The notes: generated from the sequence alone by a model not told the origin. Positions 42,962 through 52,462 are shown, counted from the first letter of the stretch. The stretch is 64,000 nt of DNA from Croceicoccus bisphenolivorans (GCF_001634625.1 NZ_LRSE01000001.1:186001-250000); one strand, 5' to 3'. Numbers and translations: made by a program.

Positions 42962-44617
42962 TCATGCTTCCATGTAATAGCCCGGCGCTTCTGATGGAAG
43001 GGGCGCCCTTCCCCGGACCATGTCGGCGACCTTTTCCGCCATCATGATCACCGGTGCATTCAGGTTGCCGCTGACGATCTCCGGCATGATCGATGCATCG
43101 ACGACGCGCACGTTCTGCAAGCCGTGCACTCTCGCTTGCGCATCCACTACGGCCATGTCGTCATCGCCCATGCGGCAGGTGCAGCACGGGTGATAGTTCG
43201 TGCCCGCATTCTCGCGCAGGTAGGCGAGGATCTGCTCGTCCGTCTCGATCTGCGAACCCGGCAGCACCTCGTCGCCTCGGCAGCCCGACCATGCAGGTTG
43301 ACCGACGATTTCGCGAATGATTCTGACCGCGCGGATCGCCGTTTCGCGGTCCTCCTCGGTCGTCAGATAGTTGAACTGGAAACGCGGACGCGACTTGGGA
43401 TCGGCGGAATCGATCCACACCCGCCCCGTGCTGGTCGGCCGCATCAGGCTGAAGAAATACTGGAAGCCCGCGCCAAGCGAGACCTTGCCGTGCTGGAACT
43501 CGCCAAGGAACGGGATAAATTCGAACTGCAGATCGGGCACCTTCACGTCCGGCGTGCTGCGGGTGAACACGCCGACTTCGAAGAAGTTGCCGGCACCCGG
43601 CCCGCGCTTGGCAAGGAACCATTGCAGGCCAAGGTTGGCGCGGCCCAGCAGGTTGAAATCCTTGGCCACAGAATATTCGGCAGGCGCCTCGTAAGTGACG
43701 GGTGCGGCAAGGTGGTCTTTCAGCCCCTCGCCCACGCCGGGCAGATCCTGCACGACGGAAATGCCGAGCGCTTCAAGATCGCGGGCGTTGCCCACGCCCG
43801 AATGCTGCAGCAGGGTCGGGGAGTGCATCGCGCCGCCGCAAACGATCACTTCGCCCGCGATGCCGACGGAGAATGACTCCCGCCCGCAAGTACCCGTCAG
43901 GCGCACCCCGCGCTTGCCTTCAAATTCGATCTTCTCGGCAAAGGCACCTGCCACGACGTGCAGGTTTTCGCGGCGACCGGGTGCATGGATGTACCCTTGC
44001 GACGTGCTCCAGCGGATGCCCTTGCCGACATTGCGCTGCGTGATGTGCACGCCTTCCTGACGGTAACCGTTGGCATCCTCGACATAGGGCAGGCCGTATT
44101 CCTGCCCTGCCTCCAGAAATGCACCGTAGAGTTCACCCTTCGCGCCGCACGTCTCGACAAGCATCGGGCCATTGCCGCCGCGATAGGCGTTGGGACCGCG
44201 ATCGTAGCTTTCCGACTTCTTGAAGTAAGGAAGAATTTCGGAATAGGACCACCCCTCGTTACCGAGAGCCGCCCAGTTGTCGTAGTCCCACGGGTTGCCG
44301 CGGACCCAGTTCATCCCGTTGATCGAGGATGAACCGCCCAGTACCTTGCCCCGCGCCTCTTCGATAACCCGGTCGTTCAGGCCGGGCTCCGGTTCGGACA
44401 TCAAACGCCAGTTGAAGCGTTCCGACTGCAGTGGAAAGGCCAGCGCGGCGGGCATGCGGATGAAGAAGTGGTTGTCCTTCGGCCCCGCTTCCAGCAGGAG
44501 CACGCGGCTCCCCCCGTCTTCGGCCAGACGCCCGGCCATCACGCTGCCGGCAGAACCGGAACCGACCACGATGTAGTCGTATTCGGTTCCGATCGTTCTA
44601 CCCCAAATGTCCTTCAT
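42962..44617 (-). CDS. GMC-family FAD oxidoreductase (choline dehydrogenase-like)
   Basis: A 551-aa flavoprotein. N-terminal FAD-binding DYIVVGSGSAGSVMAGRLAE, GMC signature GKVLGGSSSINGMNWVRG, and C-terminal catalytic His476 (NYHPCCTCRMG) with Asn518 (SGNLNAPVI). It oxidises a primary or secondary alcohol to aldehyde or ketone, passing electrons to quinone or O2. It lies 48 nt before the LacI gene and 27 nt after the MFS gene. With the ALDH at 45866 it could form an alcohol-to-acid pair. It is not homologous to D-amino-acid oxidases, so it is not an obvious D-hydroxyproline oxidase. Confidence 0.88.
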   Translation of the reverse strand: MKDIWGRTIGTEYDYIVVGSGSAGSVMAGRLAEDGGSRVLLLEAGPKDNHFFIRMPAALAFPLQSERFNWRLMSEPEPGLNDRVIEEARGKVLGGSSSINGMNWVRGNPWDYDNWAALGNEGWSYSEILPYFKKSESYDRGPNAYRGGNGPMLVETCGAKGELYGAFLEAGQEYGLPYVEDANGYRQEGVHITQRNVGKGIRWSTSQGYIHAPGRRENLHVVAGAFAEKIEFEGKRGVRLTGTCGRESFSVGIAGEVIVCGGAMHSPTLLQHSGVGNARDLEALGISVVQDLPGVGEGLKDHLAAPVTYEAPAEYSVAKDFNLLGRANLGLQWFLAKRGPGAGNFFEVGVFTRSTPDVKVPDLQFEFIPFLGEFQHGKVSLGAGFQYFFSLMRPTSTGRVWIDSADPKSRPRFQFNYLTTEEDRETAIRAVRIIREIVGQPAWSGCRGDEVLPGSQIETDEQILAYLRENAGTNYHPCCTCRMGDDDMAVVDAQARVHGLQNVRVVDASIMPEIVSGNLNAPVIMMAEKVADMVRGRAPLPSEAPGYYMEA

Positions 44618-44644
44618 CGATAGAATCCTCGCAAGAAAATGACG

Positions 44645-45847
44645 TCAGGTCAGACGCACGTCGCCCGCAATCTGCGCCGACGACTTGATGTTTTCGAGCA
44701 CCCGGCCGCTCATGGCGATGGCCAGCATCGACACCATGATCAGCATGATCGCGATCTTCAGGCCGGCCACGCTGGCCACCAGGCCCAGCACGAGCGGGCC
44801 GCCAACATAGCCGAGATAACCGATCGTGTTGACCAGCGCGATGCCCATGGCCGGCGCCGACGGCATGGCCGCAGCCGCGCGGGTGAAGAACATCGGGATG
44901 CAGTTCGCAAGGCCAAGGCCCACAGCACCGAAGCCGATCAGCGCCGCGACATAGCCGCCGATGAAAACGACGCCCAGAATACCGGCAGACGCGACAAGCC
45001 CGCCAAGGAAGATGACCCGCCGCGCGCCAAGGCGGCGGATGAGCGGGCCGCCGATCAGGCGACCGATGGCGAGGGCAAACTGGAACGCGGCAAAGGCATT
45101 GGCCGAATCCGCAGCGCTCGCGTTGACTTCTTCCTTCAGATAGACCGAGCTCCAACCGTTCATCGCGTTTTCAGTGAAAAGCGCGAGGATCACGAAACCG
45201 GCAAGGATCAGGATCGTCGGGTTACGGAAAGCGGTCAGCAAGCCCTTGCGGGTATCGCCGCCTTCGCCTTCCTCCGCTTCGCAGTGCAAGTTGCCAAGGA
45301 AACGCCAGCCAAGGACGATCGCCGCAACCATGATCGCGCCGGCAACGGACATCGACGGGCTGACGCTGTTGTAACGGCCGATCAGGAAGCTTGCCAGCGA
45401 CGCGCCGGCCACACCGCCAAAGTTATAGGCGGCATGGAACGAGGGCATGATTTCCGCGCGCCAGTCACGCTCCACCAAAGAGGCATGGGTGTTCATCGAA
45501 ACGTCGATGAAGCAGTTCACGGCACCCAGCGCGACAACCGCAACAGCGAAAGTCCAGAATGTATCGACCGAAGTCAGGACCTGTGTCGCCACCGCGACCA
45601 TAAGCGCGCCGGCCAGCATCGTCATGCGCGTGCCGACGCGGCTGGCGATCATACCGCCGACCACCACGGCCACCACCGTGCCGAAACCCTGAACGCTGAG
45701 CGCAGTGCCAAGCTCAGCTTCGTTCAGGGCCAGCTTTTCCATGAACAGCGGGATGTTCGAAAAGAACAGCGCCAGAACCATGCCGTTCACGAAGAACACG
45801 GCAGTTGTCGAAACTCTTGCAGCACTTGTCGACCGTGAACGGCGCAT
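44645..45847 (-). CDS. MFS transporter (YbjJ/FucP-like)
   Basis: A 400-aa inner-membrane protein with 12 predicted helices. The segment FIDVSMNTHASLVE after helix 4 is typical of the YbjJ/fucose-permease-like MFS branch. It lies between the ALDH (18 nt) and GMC gene (27 nt) in the leftward operon, so it likely takes up the regulon's substrate or an intermediate across the inner membrane, while the divergent TonB receptor handles the outer membrane. Confidence 0.85.
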   Translation of the reverse strand: MRRSRSTSAARVSTTAVFFVNGMVLALFFSNIPLFMEKLALNEAELGTALSVQGFGTVVAVVVGGMIASRVGTRMTMLAGALMVAVATQVLTSVDTFWTFAVAVVALGAVNCFIDVSMNTHASLVERDWRAEIMPSFHAAYNFGGVAGASLASFLIGRYNSVSPSMSVAGAIMVAAIVLGWRFLGNLHCEAEEGEGGDTRKGLLTAFRNPTILILAGFVILALFTENAMNGWSSVYLKEEVNASAADSANAFAAFQFALAIGRLIGGPLIRRLGARRVIFLGGLVASAGILGVVFIGGYVAALIGFGAVGLGLANCIPMFFTRAAAAMPSAPAMGIALVNTIGYLGYVGGPLVLGLVASVAGLKIAIMLIMVSMLAIAMSGRVLENIKSSAQIAGDVRLT

Positions 45848-45865
45848 CCTAACCTCCCTTTTTTC

Positions 45866-47338
45866 TTATAGTGTGTGCGGATAGTTATGAGGGCGTTCGC
45901 CGATCCGCAGGAATGTCGATTTGTATTCGACAAATTCATCCAGCGCCCTAAGCCCCAGTTCGCGACCCACGCCGCTGTTGCCGTACCCGCCGAACGGCAT
46001 GTGCGGCGAAGTCTCGAAGTAGGTGTTGGCGTAGACGGTGCCGCTGCGCAGCCGTCGGGCTACCAGGTGCAGCGTGTCGATGTTCTTGCTCCAGACACCG
46101 TTGGCGAGGCCGTATTCGGTGTCGTTGGCCAGCGCGACCGCTTCATCCAGCGTTTCGAACGTGGTGACGGTGAGGACCGGGCCGAAGACTTCCTCGCGGA
46201 AGATACTCATGTCGGGCTTCACGTCGGTGACGACGGTTGTGCCGATGTAGAAACCGTTGGCGAGATCGCCTTCGGTCAACCGCGTACCGCCGATGGCGAT
46301 CTTTGCGCCGTCTTCCTTCGCCCGTTCGATATGGCGCAAGACGCTTTCCAGATGGCCTTCGTGGATCAGCGCGCCCACATCGCCTTCCGGATCCATCGGA
46401 TGACGGACGCGGACTTTCTCCGAGCGGCGGCAAAGTTCCTCGACGAAGCTTTCGGCGATAGACTTTTCGATGATCAGGCGCGCGCCCTGCGCGCATTCCT
46501 CGCCCATGTTGAGCAGGAGGCCGAACAGCACCCCGTCGACAGCCGCTTCGATATCGGCATCGGCAAACACGACGTTCGCGCCCTTGCCGCCCAGTTCCAG
46601 AGCGACGCGGCCGATCCGCTCACCCACCTTGGCGCCGATCTGGCTGCCAACCCGGGTCGAACCGGTGAATGAGACCAGTCGTACGCGCGGATCGCGCACC
46701 AGCGCTTCGCCGACGACGTCACCGGCGCCGGTCACCACGTTGATGACGCCATCGGGAATGCCGGCCTCTGCGGCGAGCTTTGCGACTTCAAGCGCAGTGC
46801 CTGACGTCAGTTCGGACGGCTTGATCACCGCCGAACAACCGGCTGCCAGCGCGAAAGGCAATTTCTGGAACAGGCAAACCATCGGGAAATTCCACGGCAC
46901 GATCATGCCGACGACACCCAGCGGCTCCTGCGTCACGAGACCCAGCTTGTTTTCGCCAAGAGAGGTGATCGCATCGCCGCGCGAAGTCAGCCCCAGGCTG
47001 GCGGCAAAGCGGATCATGTCGATCGATCCGCCGATTTCGCCATGCGCATACTTGATCGGCTTGCCCGATTCGAGTGCCTCGATCGGGGCGAGCCGTTCGG
47101 CGTTCGCCTCGATCAGGTCGGCCCAACGGTTCAGGATCTTCGAACGGTCACCCGCCGGCATATCCGCCCAGGTCCGCGCTTCGAACACATCGCTGGCGGC
47201 CTTTACCGCGGCGGCCATGTCGTCGGCGGTGCCAGCGGCGAAAGCGGCGATCAGCTCGCCGTCTCCGGGGCTGCGACGTTCGATGAAGTCCGCTGCCGTG
47301 GTCTCAACACCGTCGATCCAGTGTCCGTACTTGCGCAT
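45866..47338 (-). CDS. Aldehyde dehydrogenase (betaine-aldehyde dehydrogenase-like)
   Basis: A 490-aa NAD(P)-dependent ALDH. Catalytic Cys282 (NMGEECAQGARL), Glu248 (LELGGKG), VPWNFP and FTGSTRVGS. The start ATG 47338 (MRKYGHWIDG) has GGAG 10 nt upstream, overlapping the end of the D-serine dehydratase gene 7 nt away; a longer start is not needed. It is a different subgroup from the PuuC-like ALDH in the same cluster. Probably oxidises the aldehyde made by the GMC enzyme. Confidence 0.86.
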   Translation of the reverse strand: MRKYGHWIDGVETTAADFIERRSPGDGELIAAFAAGTADDMAAAVKAASDVFEARTWADMPAGDRSKILNRWADLIEANAERLAPIEALESGKPIKYAHGEIGGSIDMIRFAASLGLTSRGDAITSLGENKLGLVTQEPLGVVGMIVPWNFPMVCLFQKLPFALAAGCSAVIKPSELTSGTALEVAKLAAEAGIPDGVINVVTGAGDVVGEALVRDPRVRLVSFTGSTRVGSQIGAKVGERIGRVALELGGKGANVVFADADIEAAVDGVLFGLLLNMGEECAQGARLIIEKSIAESFVEELCRRSEKVRVRHPMDPEGDVGALIHEGHLESVLRHIERAKEDGAKIAIGGTRLTEGDLANGFYIGTTVVTDVKPDMSIFREEVFGPVLTVTTFETLDEAVALANDTEYGLANGVWSKNIDTLHLVARRLRSGTVYANTYFETSPHMPFGGYGNSGVGRELGLRALDEFVEYKSTFLRIGERPHNYPHTL

Positions 47339-47345
47339 GTTGCGT

Positions 47346-48680
47346 TTACTCCTGCGATGCGAGTTGCGAGGCGCCGCGGGCATGGAACTTGCGGTATTCC
47401 TCTTCGGGAACGAAGGACCCGCCCGTGGTCCAGAATATGTGTGTAACCTTGGCAGGATCGATGCCCCGATCAGCCATGTAGCCCGGCCCGTCCGCCTCGC
47501 TCATGCGCACGGGGCCAAGGAATGTCGCCGATGAGGAAGGCTCGATCTGAAGGCTGCTTTCCCGCTCAAGCCGGTAGAGCACGTCGAACAGTTCGTCGTC
47601 GGCAACGGTATAGAACCCGTCGGTCAGCTCTTTCGTCAGTTCGTAGACAAGCTCTGATGCCTGCGCGACGGCAAGGCCGTCGGCTTCGGTGCGATTGTCG
47701 AGGCCCCAGTCGTAAACCGATTCGGAGTGCGTGGAATTCATCCGGACGAGGAAGGCCGGAGAAGCCACCGGCTCTCCGAAGAAGCAGTGCACGGCATCGC
47801 CGTAGATGTGCTTCATGCCGACCGTGATGCCGCCGGGCGCACCGCCGACACCACAGGGCAGGTAAACGAAAACGGGATGCTCCGCATCGACCGTCACACC
47901 GGCATCGGTCAGCTGCTTTTCGATACGCAGCGCCGCAACCGCATAGCCAAGCAGAAGGTCCATAGAGTTTTCGTCGTCGACGAAGTGGGCCGAGGCGTCA
48001 TTCTCCATCTCGTCACGCCCTGCCGCTACGGCCGCGGCATAGTCGCCTTCATGCTCGACGACATTGACCCCGCGCTTGCGCAGGCGTTCCTTCTTCCATT
48101 CCTTCGCGTCGCTCGACATGTGAACGGTGGTCGAAAAACCCAGCGCCGAAGCCATCACGCCGATGCTGAGGCCGAGATTGCCGGTGCTGCCGACACCTAC
48201 GCGATAGTTCGCGAAGATCGCACGCGCCTCATCGCTCAGCAGAGCTTCGGGCGAACCGCCCTCTGCCATCAGTCCGCTTGCAACACCCACCTGCTCTGCA
48301 AAGGCGAGCACTTCGTAGATGCCGCCGCGCGCCTTGATCGAACCGGCGACCGGCAGTGCGTGGTCCGTCTTTACGAAGGCCCGACCTTCGATCGCACACC
48401 CCGCGACCGCGCCCGGATCGGCAAGCGGTATCAACGCCGATTCGATAATGCCGCCAGAACCCGCAAGTTCGGGAAACAGCCGGACGAGCGCAGGCGCCCA
48501 CCTGCGCAAGCGGCTGTCAGCGGCCCGAATATCGGAAAGCCCCACGGAGATGGCAGCAAGTGCATCGCGAGCGGGAACTTCATGTGCCACCGACAGGAAG
48601 GTCGGGACCGCCGATCGGATCGCATCGATGGCAGACTTTCCGGAGCCGGACCGAGTGGCGGATTGGTCGAGTTTCGTCAT
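47346..48680 (-). CDS. dsdA: D-serine dehydratase (D-serine ammonia-lyase)
   Basis: PLP enzyme of 444 aa converting D-serine to pyruvate and ammonia. PLP Lys116 in PVAGSIKARGGIYEV, phosphate-binding GSTGNLGLSIG, and PCGVGGAPGG are typical of DsdA. First gene of the leftward operon DsdA-ALDH-MFS-GMC-LacI. I use ATG 48680 (MTKLDQ). There is no clear ribosome site, and the palindromic operator core lies only 3 nt upstream; a TTG at 48716 is an alternative start. A threonine-type or hydroxy-D-amino-acid substrate is possible, since relatives accept D-threonine. Confidence 0.88.
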   Translation of the reverse strand: MTKLDQSATRSGSGKSAIDAIRSAVPTFLSVAHEVPARDALAAISVGLSDIRAADSRLRRWAPALVRLFPELAGSGGIIESALIPLADPGAVAGCAIEGRAFVKTDHALPVAGSIKARGGIYEVLAFAEQVGVASGLMAEGGSPEALLSDEARAIFANYRVGVGSTGNLGLSIGVMASALGFSTTVHMSSDAKEWKKERLRKRGVNVVEHEGDYAAAVAAGRDEMENDASAHFVDDENSMDLLLGYAVAALRIEKQLTDAGVTVDAEHPVFVYLPCGVGGAPGGITVGMKHIYGDAVHCFFGEPVASPAFLVRMNSTHSESVYDWGLDNRTEADGLAVAQASELVYELTKELTDGFYTVADDELFDVLYRLERESSLQIEPSSSATFLGPVRMSEADGPGYMADRGIDPAKVTHIFWTTGGSFVPEEEYRKFHARGASQLASQE

Positions 48681-48683
48681 GTG

Positions 48684-48693
48684 TAATCGATTA
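48684..48693. promoter_or_regulatory. LacI-type operator core at the D-serine dehydratase start
   Basis: TAATCGATTA, the core of the 14- and 16-nt palindromes elsewhere in the cluster, lies 3 nt upstream of the dsdA ATG. A repressor bound here would block initiation or early elongation of the leftward operon. Confidence 0.68.
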
Positions 48694-48850
48694 TGTGAAA
48701 ACGCAGCCTCATGCAAGTCATGAGTGTCAAAAGTGTCACGCTATCCGTCATCAGCGCCACCGGCACAGCCAAGGCTGTGATCATTTTAAGACGTATATTC
48801 AATATCTTATAGCGCATATATGGCAGTTTGACGAATTTTTGACCGATCTG

Positions 48851-48903
48851 TTGACGGAAATCGCTCCTTCATATACCAACTTAAAAAGCGTAATCGATTA
48901 CGC
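48851..48903 (+). promoter_or_regulatory. Promoter and 16-nt LacI operator of the TonB receptor gene
   Basis: TTGACG at 48851 is a good -35; candidate -10 hexamers (TATACC, TACCAA) lie 15-17 nt downstream. GCGTAATCGATTACGC at 48888-48903 is a perfect 16-nt palindrome just after them, where a repressor would overlap the transcription start. The receptor ATG is 73 nt further. Confidence 0.7.
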
Positions 48904-48976
48904 GAAAGTACGGCCGGAAAATTGAATCGCCGGCTACCGTGACCGACAGGGACGGAAACAAGGAAGGGGTGACAAC

Positions 48977-51340
48977 ATGAGCAACGAAACTTTCTCGACG
49001 CACCGCAGCTCCAGTTTGTTCTGGAAATTTGCAGCTTCGTCAGCGGCATGCTGTGCCGCGCTCGTGGCACCGGCCATTGCGCATGCACAAGACGATGCGC
49101 AGGACACTGCGTCGGCCGAAGCCGGATACGACACCGGCAACGACATCGTGGTGACGGCAAACCGCCGCGCCGAATCGATCCAGAAGGTCGGCATCTCGGT
49201 TTCGGCCGTGTCTTCCGCCGCGCTTGCCAACGTCAACGTGCAGCGCCCCGAAGATCTTGCCAAGCTGGTCCCCGGCCTTGCCGCGGTTCCTAACGCAGGT
49301 TCGGCGGTTTCGTCGTTCGCCATCCGCGGTGTCAGCCAGCCTGACGCGGCCGAGCACCAGGAACAGCCGATCGCCATTTACCAGGACGGCGTCTATGTCG
49401 CCAACGGCGCGGCAGCCGGTTTTCCGGTGTTCGACATCCAGCGCGCCGAAGTTCTGCGCGGCCCGCAGGGCACGCTGTTCGGTCGCAACGCAACCGGCGG
49501 TCTGATCCAGTTCCTTTCGAACAAGCCGGAAGCAGGCACTTCGGGTGAAATCGAAGGTTCGATCGGCTCCTACGACCTCCGCTCGGTCCAGGGTTTCGTG
49601 AACCTGGGCAACGACACGATCGCCGGACGCCTTGCGTTCTACCACCTCGAATCCGACGGCTATGTGAAGAATACCGAAGGGCCGAGCCTGCTTTCGCGCA
49701 ACATCGACGCGCTTCGCGGCCAGATCGAGTTCAATCCGGCAGAGGGCAGCACGCTCACCCTGCGCCTCGAAGGTTTCGACCAGATCGGCACCGCAGATGC
49801 GGGCCTGAATACGCCGACTTATGTGCCGGAAGGTGCGTCAGTTCCCACCTATCTGCCGGAAAATCTAGATTTCTACGGCACCGGTGCAGGCAAGGACTAC
49901 TACGGCTATCGCGATCCTAACAACGATCCCTACACCCGTTCGGTCGACGATCCGGGCGTGATCGAAAAGAAGGCACGTACGGCCGCACTTTCCTATGACC
50001 AGGAAGTCGGCGACCTGATGCTCCACAGCATTACCGCCTATTCCCACTACTTCGTGAACTACCGCGAAGACACCGACTCGACCCCGCTGGTCCAGACAAT
50101 CTACGGCGACAGCGGCAAGTCCAACCAGTTCAGCCAGGAACTGCGCCTGCAGCAGGACAATGGCGATCTGCGGTGGACCTCGGGCGTCTACTATTTCAAC
50201 ATCGACGGCGACTATACCGTCTTCTATGACCTGCCCAGCTTCTGCTTGCCCAGCGACACGGAAAGTTGCCAGGTCGCAGACTTCGGCCCGGCGCCCGGCC
50301 TTCCGCTCGACGCCGACACGCCCGCCGGTGCCCGCAGCGGTTCGGCATACAGCCTGCGCACCCGTTCGGTCGCGATCTTCGCACAGGGCGAATACAGCCT
50401 GACCGACCGCCTGAGCCTGACGCTCGGCGCGCGCTACACCTGGGACTCGCAGCGCTTCAACTACAGCGTTGCCTGCACCGAAACGCGCGACGACGCCTGC
50501 CTCAACCTGTTCGGTTACGACGGCGGCGAAAACAAGGCGTCGACGCTCGGCCAGTTCTCGCTCAAACAGAGCACTTCGGACTGGACGGGCAAGGTCGGCC
50601 TGAACTTCCAGGCGACCCCCGACGTGCTGGTCTATGCCAGCGCGAGCAAGGGCCTGAAGGGCGGCGGGTTTGTAGCCGCGCCTGACGGTGCAACCACGCT
50701 CGACGCGATCAGCTTCAAGCCGGAAAAGATCTACGCTTACGAAGCCGGTGTGAAGACCCAGTTGTTCGATCGCATGATGACGCTGAACATCGGCGGTTAT
50801 TACTACGACTACCACGACTACCAGACGTTCTTCTTCTCGGGCGTCACGGCGGCGATCTTCAACCGTCCGGCGACCAACAAGGGCTTTGAAGTCGAAAGCA
50901 CGATCCGTCCCTGGGAAGGTGGCTCGATCAACCTGAACGTCGGTTACACCGACTTCACGGTCGACGACATTTCGGTTGGCGACGACCTCAAGACCCAGCG
51001 TCCGATCAACGCTCCGAAGTGGACCGGCGGCTGGGGCTTCGCCCAGAGCGTTCACCTGAACGACAACGTCAAGCTGTCGGCCAGCTACAACGGTCGCTAC
51101 ACCGGTGGTCGCTACTTCAACATCGTGAACAGCCCGATCGTCTATGAAGGCGGCTTCACGGTGCACGATGCCAGCGTCCGCGTCGACCTGATGGATAGCT
51201 ACTGGATTGCCGGTTACGTGACCAACTTCACCGATAAGGCCTATGCGACCGCACGGTTTGACCAGACCTTCAACAGCTACGGTCTCGCCCACTACGGCGA
51301 ACCCCGTACCTTCGGTGTGCGTGTAGGCGCGCGCTTCTGA
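48977..51340 (+). CDS. TonB-dependent outer-membrane receptor of the LacI regulon
   Basis: A 787-aa receptor: signal peptide ending APAIAHA, TonB box DIVVTANRR, plug with EVLRGPQGTLFGRNATGG, and a barrel ending FGVRVGARF. GAAGGGG lies before the ATG. It is divergent from dsdA with a LacI-type operator between, and followed by a strong terminator, so it is a single-gene transcript in the same regulon. It probably brings the regulon's substrate, perhaps an oligomer or conjugate too large for porins, across the outer membrane. Confidence 0.93.
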   Translation: MSNETFSTHRSSSLFWKFAASSAACCAALVAPAIAHAQDDAQDTASAEAGYDTGNDIVVTANRRAESIQKVGISVSAVSSAALANVNVQRPEDLAKLVPGLAAVPNAGSAVSSFAIRGVSQPDAAEHQEQPIAIYQDGVYVANGAAAGFPVFDIQRAEVLRGPQGTLFGRNATGGLIQFLSNKPEAGTSGEIEGSIGSYDLRSVQGFVNLGNDTIAGRLAFYHLESDGYVKNTEGPSLLSRNIDALRGQIEFNPAEGSTLTLRLEGFDQIGTADAGLNTPTYVPEGASVPTYLPENLDFYGTGAGKDYYGYRDPNNDPYTRSVDDPGVIEKKARTAALSYDQEVGDLMLHSITAYSHYFVNYREDTDSTPLVQTIYGDSGKSNQFSQELRLQQDNGDLRWTSGVYYFNIDGDYTVFYDLPSFCLPSDTESCQVADFGPAPGLPLDADTPAGARSGSAYSLRTRSVAIFAQGEYSLTDRLSLTLGARYTWDSQRFNYSVACTETRDDACLNLFGYDGGENKASTLGQFSLKQSTSDWTGKVGLNFQATPDVLVYASASKGLKGGGFVAAPDGATTLDAISFKPEKIYAYEAGVKTQLFDRMMTLNIGGYYYDYHDYQTFFFSGVTAAIFNRPATNKGFEVESTIRPWEGGSINLNVGYTDFTVDDISVGDDLKTQRPINAPKWTGGWGFAQSVHLNDNVKLSASYNGRYTGGRYFNIVNSPIVYEGGFTVHDASVRVDLMDSYWIAGYVTNFTDKAYATARFDQTFNSYGLAHYGEPRTFGVRVGARF

Positions 51341-51386
51341 TCTACCCCGCCTGGCTGCCCTATCTCCCTCGAGGGACAGCCGCCGG

Positions 51387-51430
51387 CCCGGCACTTTCCA
51401 CACACGTGGGAAGTGCCGGGCTTCTTTTTT
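51387..51430 (+). terminator. Intrinsic terminator after the TonB receptor
   Basis: A 15-bp stem (CCCGGCACTT-T-CCAC with GTGG-G-AAGTGCCGGG, one G-T wobble) around ACAC, followed by CTTCTTTTTT. One of the clearest rho-independent terminators in the window. Confidence 0.92.
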
Positions 51431-51461
51431 ATGAGGGCACGGAACCGGAAGGGACACGGGC

Positions 51462-52442
51462 ATGACGGCAATCCACCAGCGCGTTCGGAAACTCTCTACC
51501 GGTGTGGCCATGGGCTATCTCGAGGCGGGGCCGGAAACAGGCCGACCCGTCGTCCTGCTTCACGGCTTCACGGACTCCGGCTTTGCCTGGGCGCCGGTGA
51601 TGCGGCAGATCGCATCGCTTGATCCCAGCCTCAGGCTATTCGCCCTGCACCAACGCGGCGCGCTGGGCACCGCCCTTCCCGATTGCGATACTTGCCGCCA
51701 GCAGCCCTCGCACTGCATTACCAATGCAGAGCATGTCGAGGATGTCATCGCATTCCTTATCGAGATGGATCTCGGCCCGACGTTACTTGTCGGACACTCC
51801 ATGGGCAGCATGGTTGCGCGCGGTGTGGCGCTGGCCCGCCCGGATCTGGTCGACAAGCTGGTTCTTGTCGCAACGCCCGGCCCTCGTCCGGCGGGGCGCA
51901 TCGGGCTTGCCGGAATCACCGCCTTCCATCCCGACGATGACATCGCCGATAGCGAACCTGTAAAATCATTCCGCGCCATTGCGCAGACCCGCGGCATCGT
52001 ATGGCCGCAAGGCGCATTCGACCTCAGCCCGATCGACCTCGACCCCTTTGCCGTGCATCGCCTTCTGGAAGGCTGGGTCGCCTCTACCCTTGCCGATCCG
52101 GCTGTGCTTCGCGAAACTGCGGAACGCACCGCGCGCGTCCCCCTGAAATACTGGGGTATCGATCGCACCCCGGTGGATGGACCGGCAGAGCACCTTGAGG
52201 ACCTGCGCGTTCCGACACTGGCCATCTGGGGCGTTCAGGACACGCTGATGACCGAGGAGATGCAAAAGGATCTTTGCGCGGCGCTGGACGCGGCATCACA
52301 TCGCAACAGCGCGATGCACTATACGTGGAAACAGTACGGCAGCATCGCCTGCTCGCCCGGCGAGCCGCAGACGGATTTCGGGCACGAACTTGTCGCCGAG
52401 GCACCTAACGAGCTGGCACGGGACATCGTCTCGTTCCTTTAG
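51462..52442 (+). CDS. Alpha/beta hydrolase
   Basis: A 326-aa alpha/beta-hydrolase-fold protein. Oxyanion-hole motif LLHGFTDSG, nucleophile Ser113 in GHSMGS, and a late WGVQDTLM segment carrying the probable acid. A Cys-containing loop (DCDTCRQQPSHC, residues 74-85) is unusual. The C-terminal His is likely in DFGHELVAEAP. GAAGGG precedes the ATG. It lies between a terminator and a convergent gene, so it is monocistronic. Esterase or related hydrolase; substrate unknown. Confidence 0.82.
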   Translation: MTAIHQRVRKLSTGVAMGYLEAGPETGRPVVLLHGFTDSGFAWAPVMRQIASLDPSLRLFALHQRGALGTALPDCDTCRQQPSHCITNAEHVEDVIAFLIEMDLGPTLLVGHSMGSMVARGVALARPDLVDKLVLVATPGPRPAGRIGLAGITAFHPDDDIADSEPVKSFRAIAQTRGIVWPQGAFDLSPIDLDPFAVHRLLEGWVASTLADPAVLRETAERTARVPLKYWGIDRTPVDGPAEHLEDLRVPTLAIWGVQDTLMTEEMQKDLCAALDAASHRNSAMHYTWKQYGSIACSPGEPQTDFGHELVAEAPNELARDIVSFL

Positions 52443-52462
52443 GACAGCAGCCGATCTGACCG

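Noticed and set aside
38211..48680. Cluster as hydroxyproline-betaine catabolism
   Set aside because: That route needs Rieske-type and dimethylglycine-type demethylases, none of which is in this regulon; the Rieske genes lie outside the operator-marked block.
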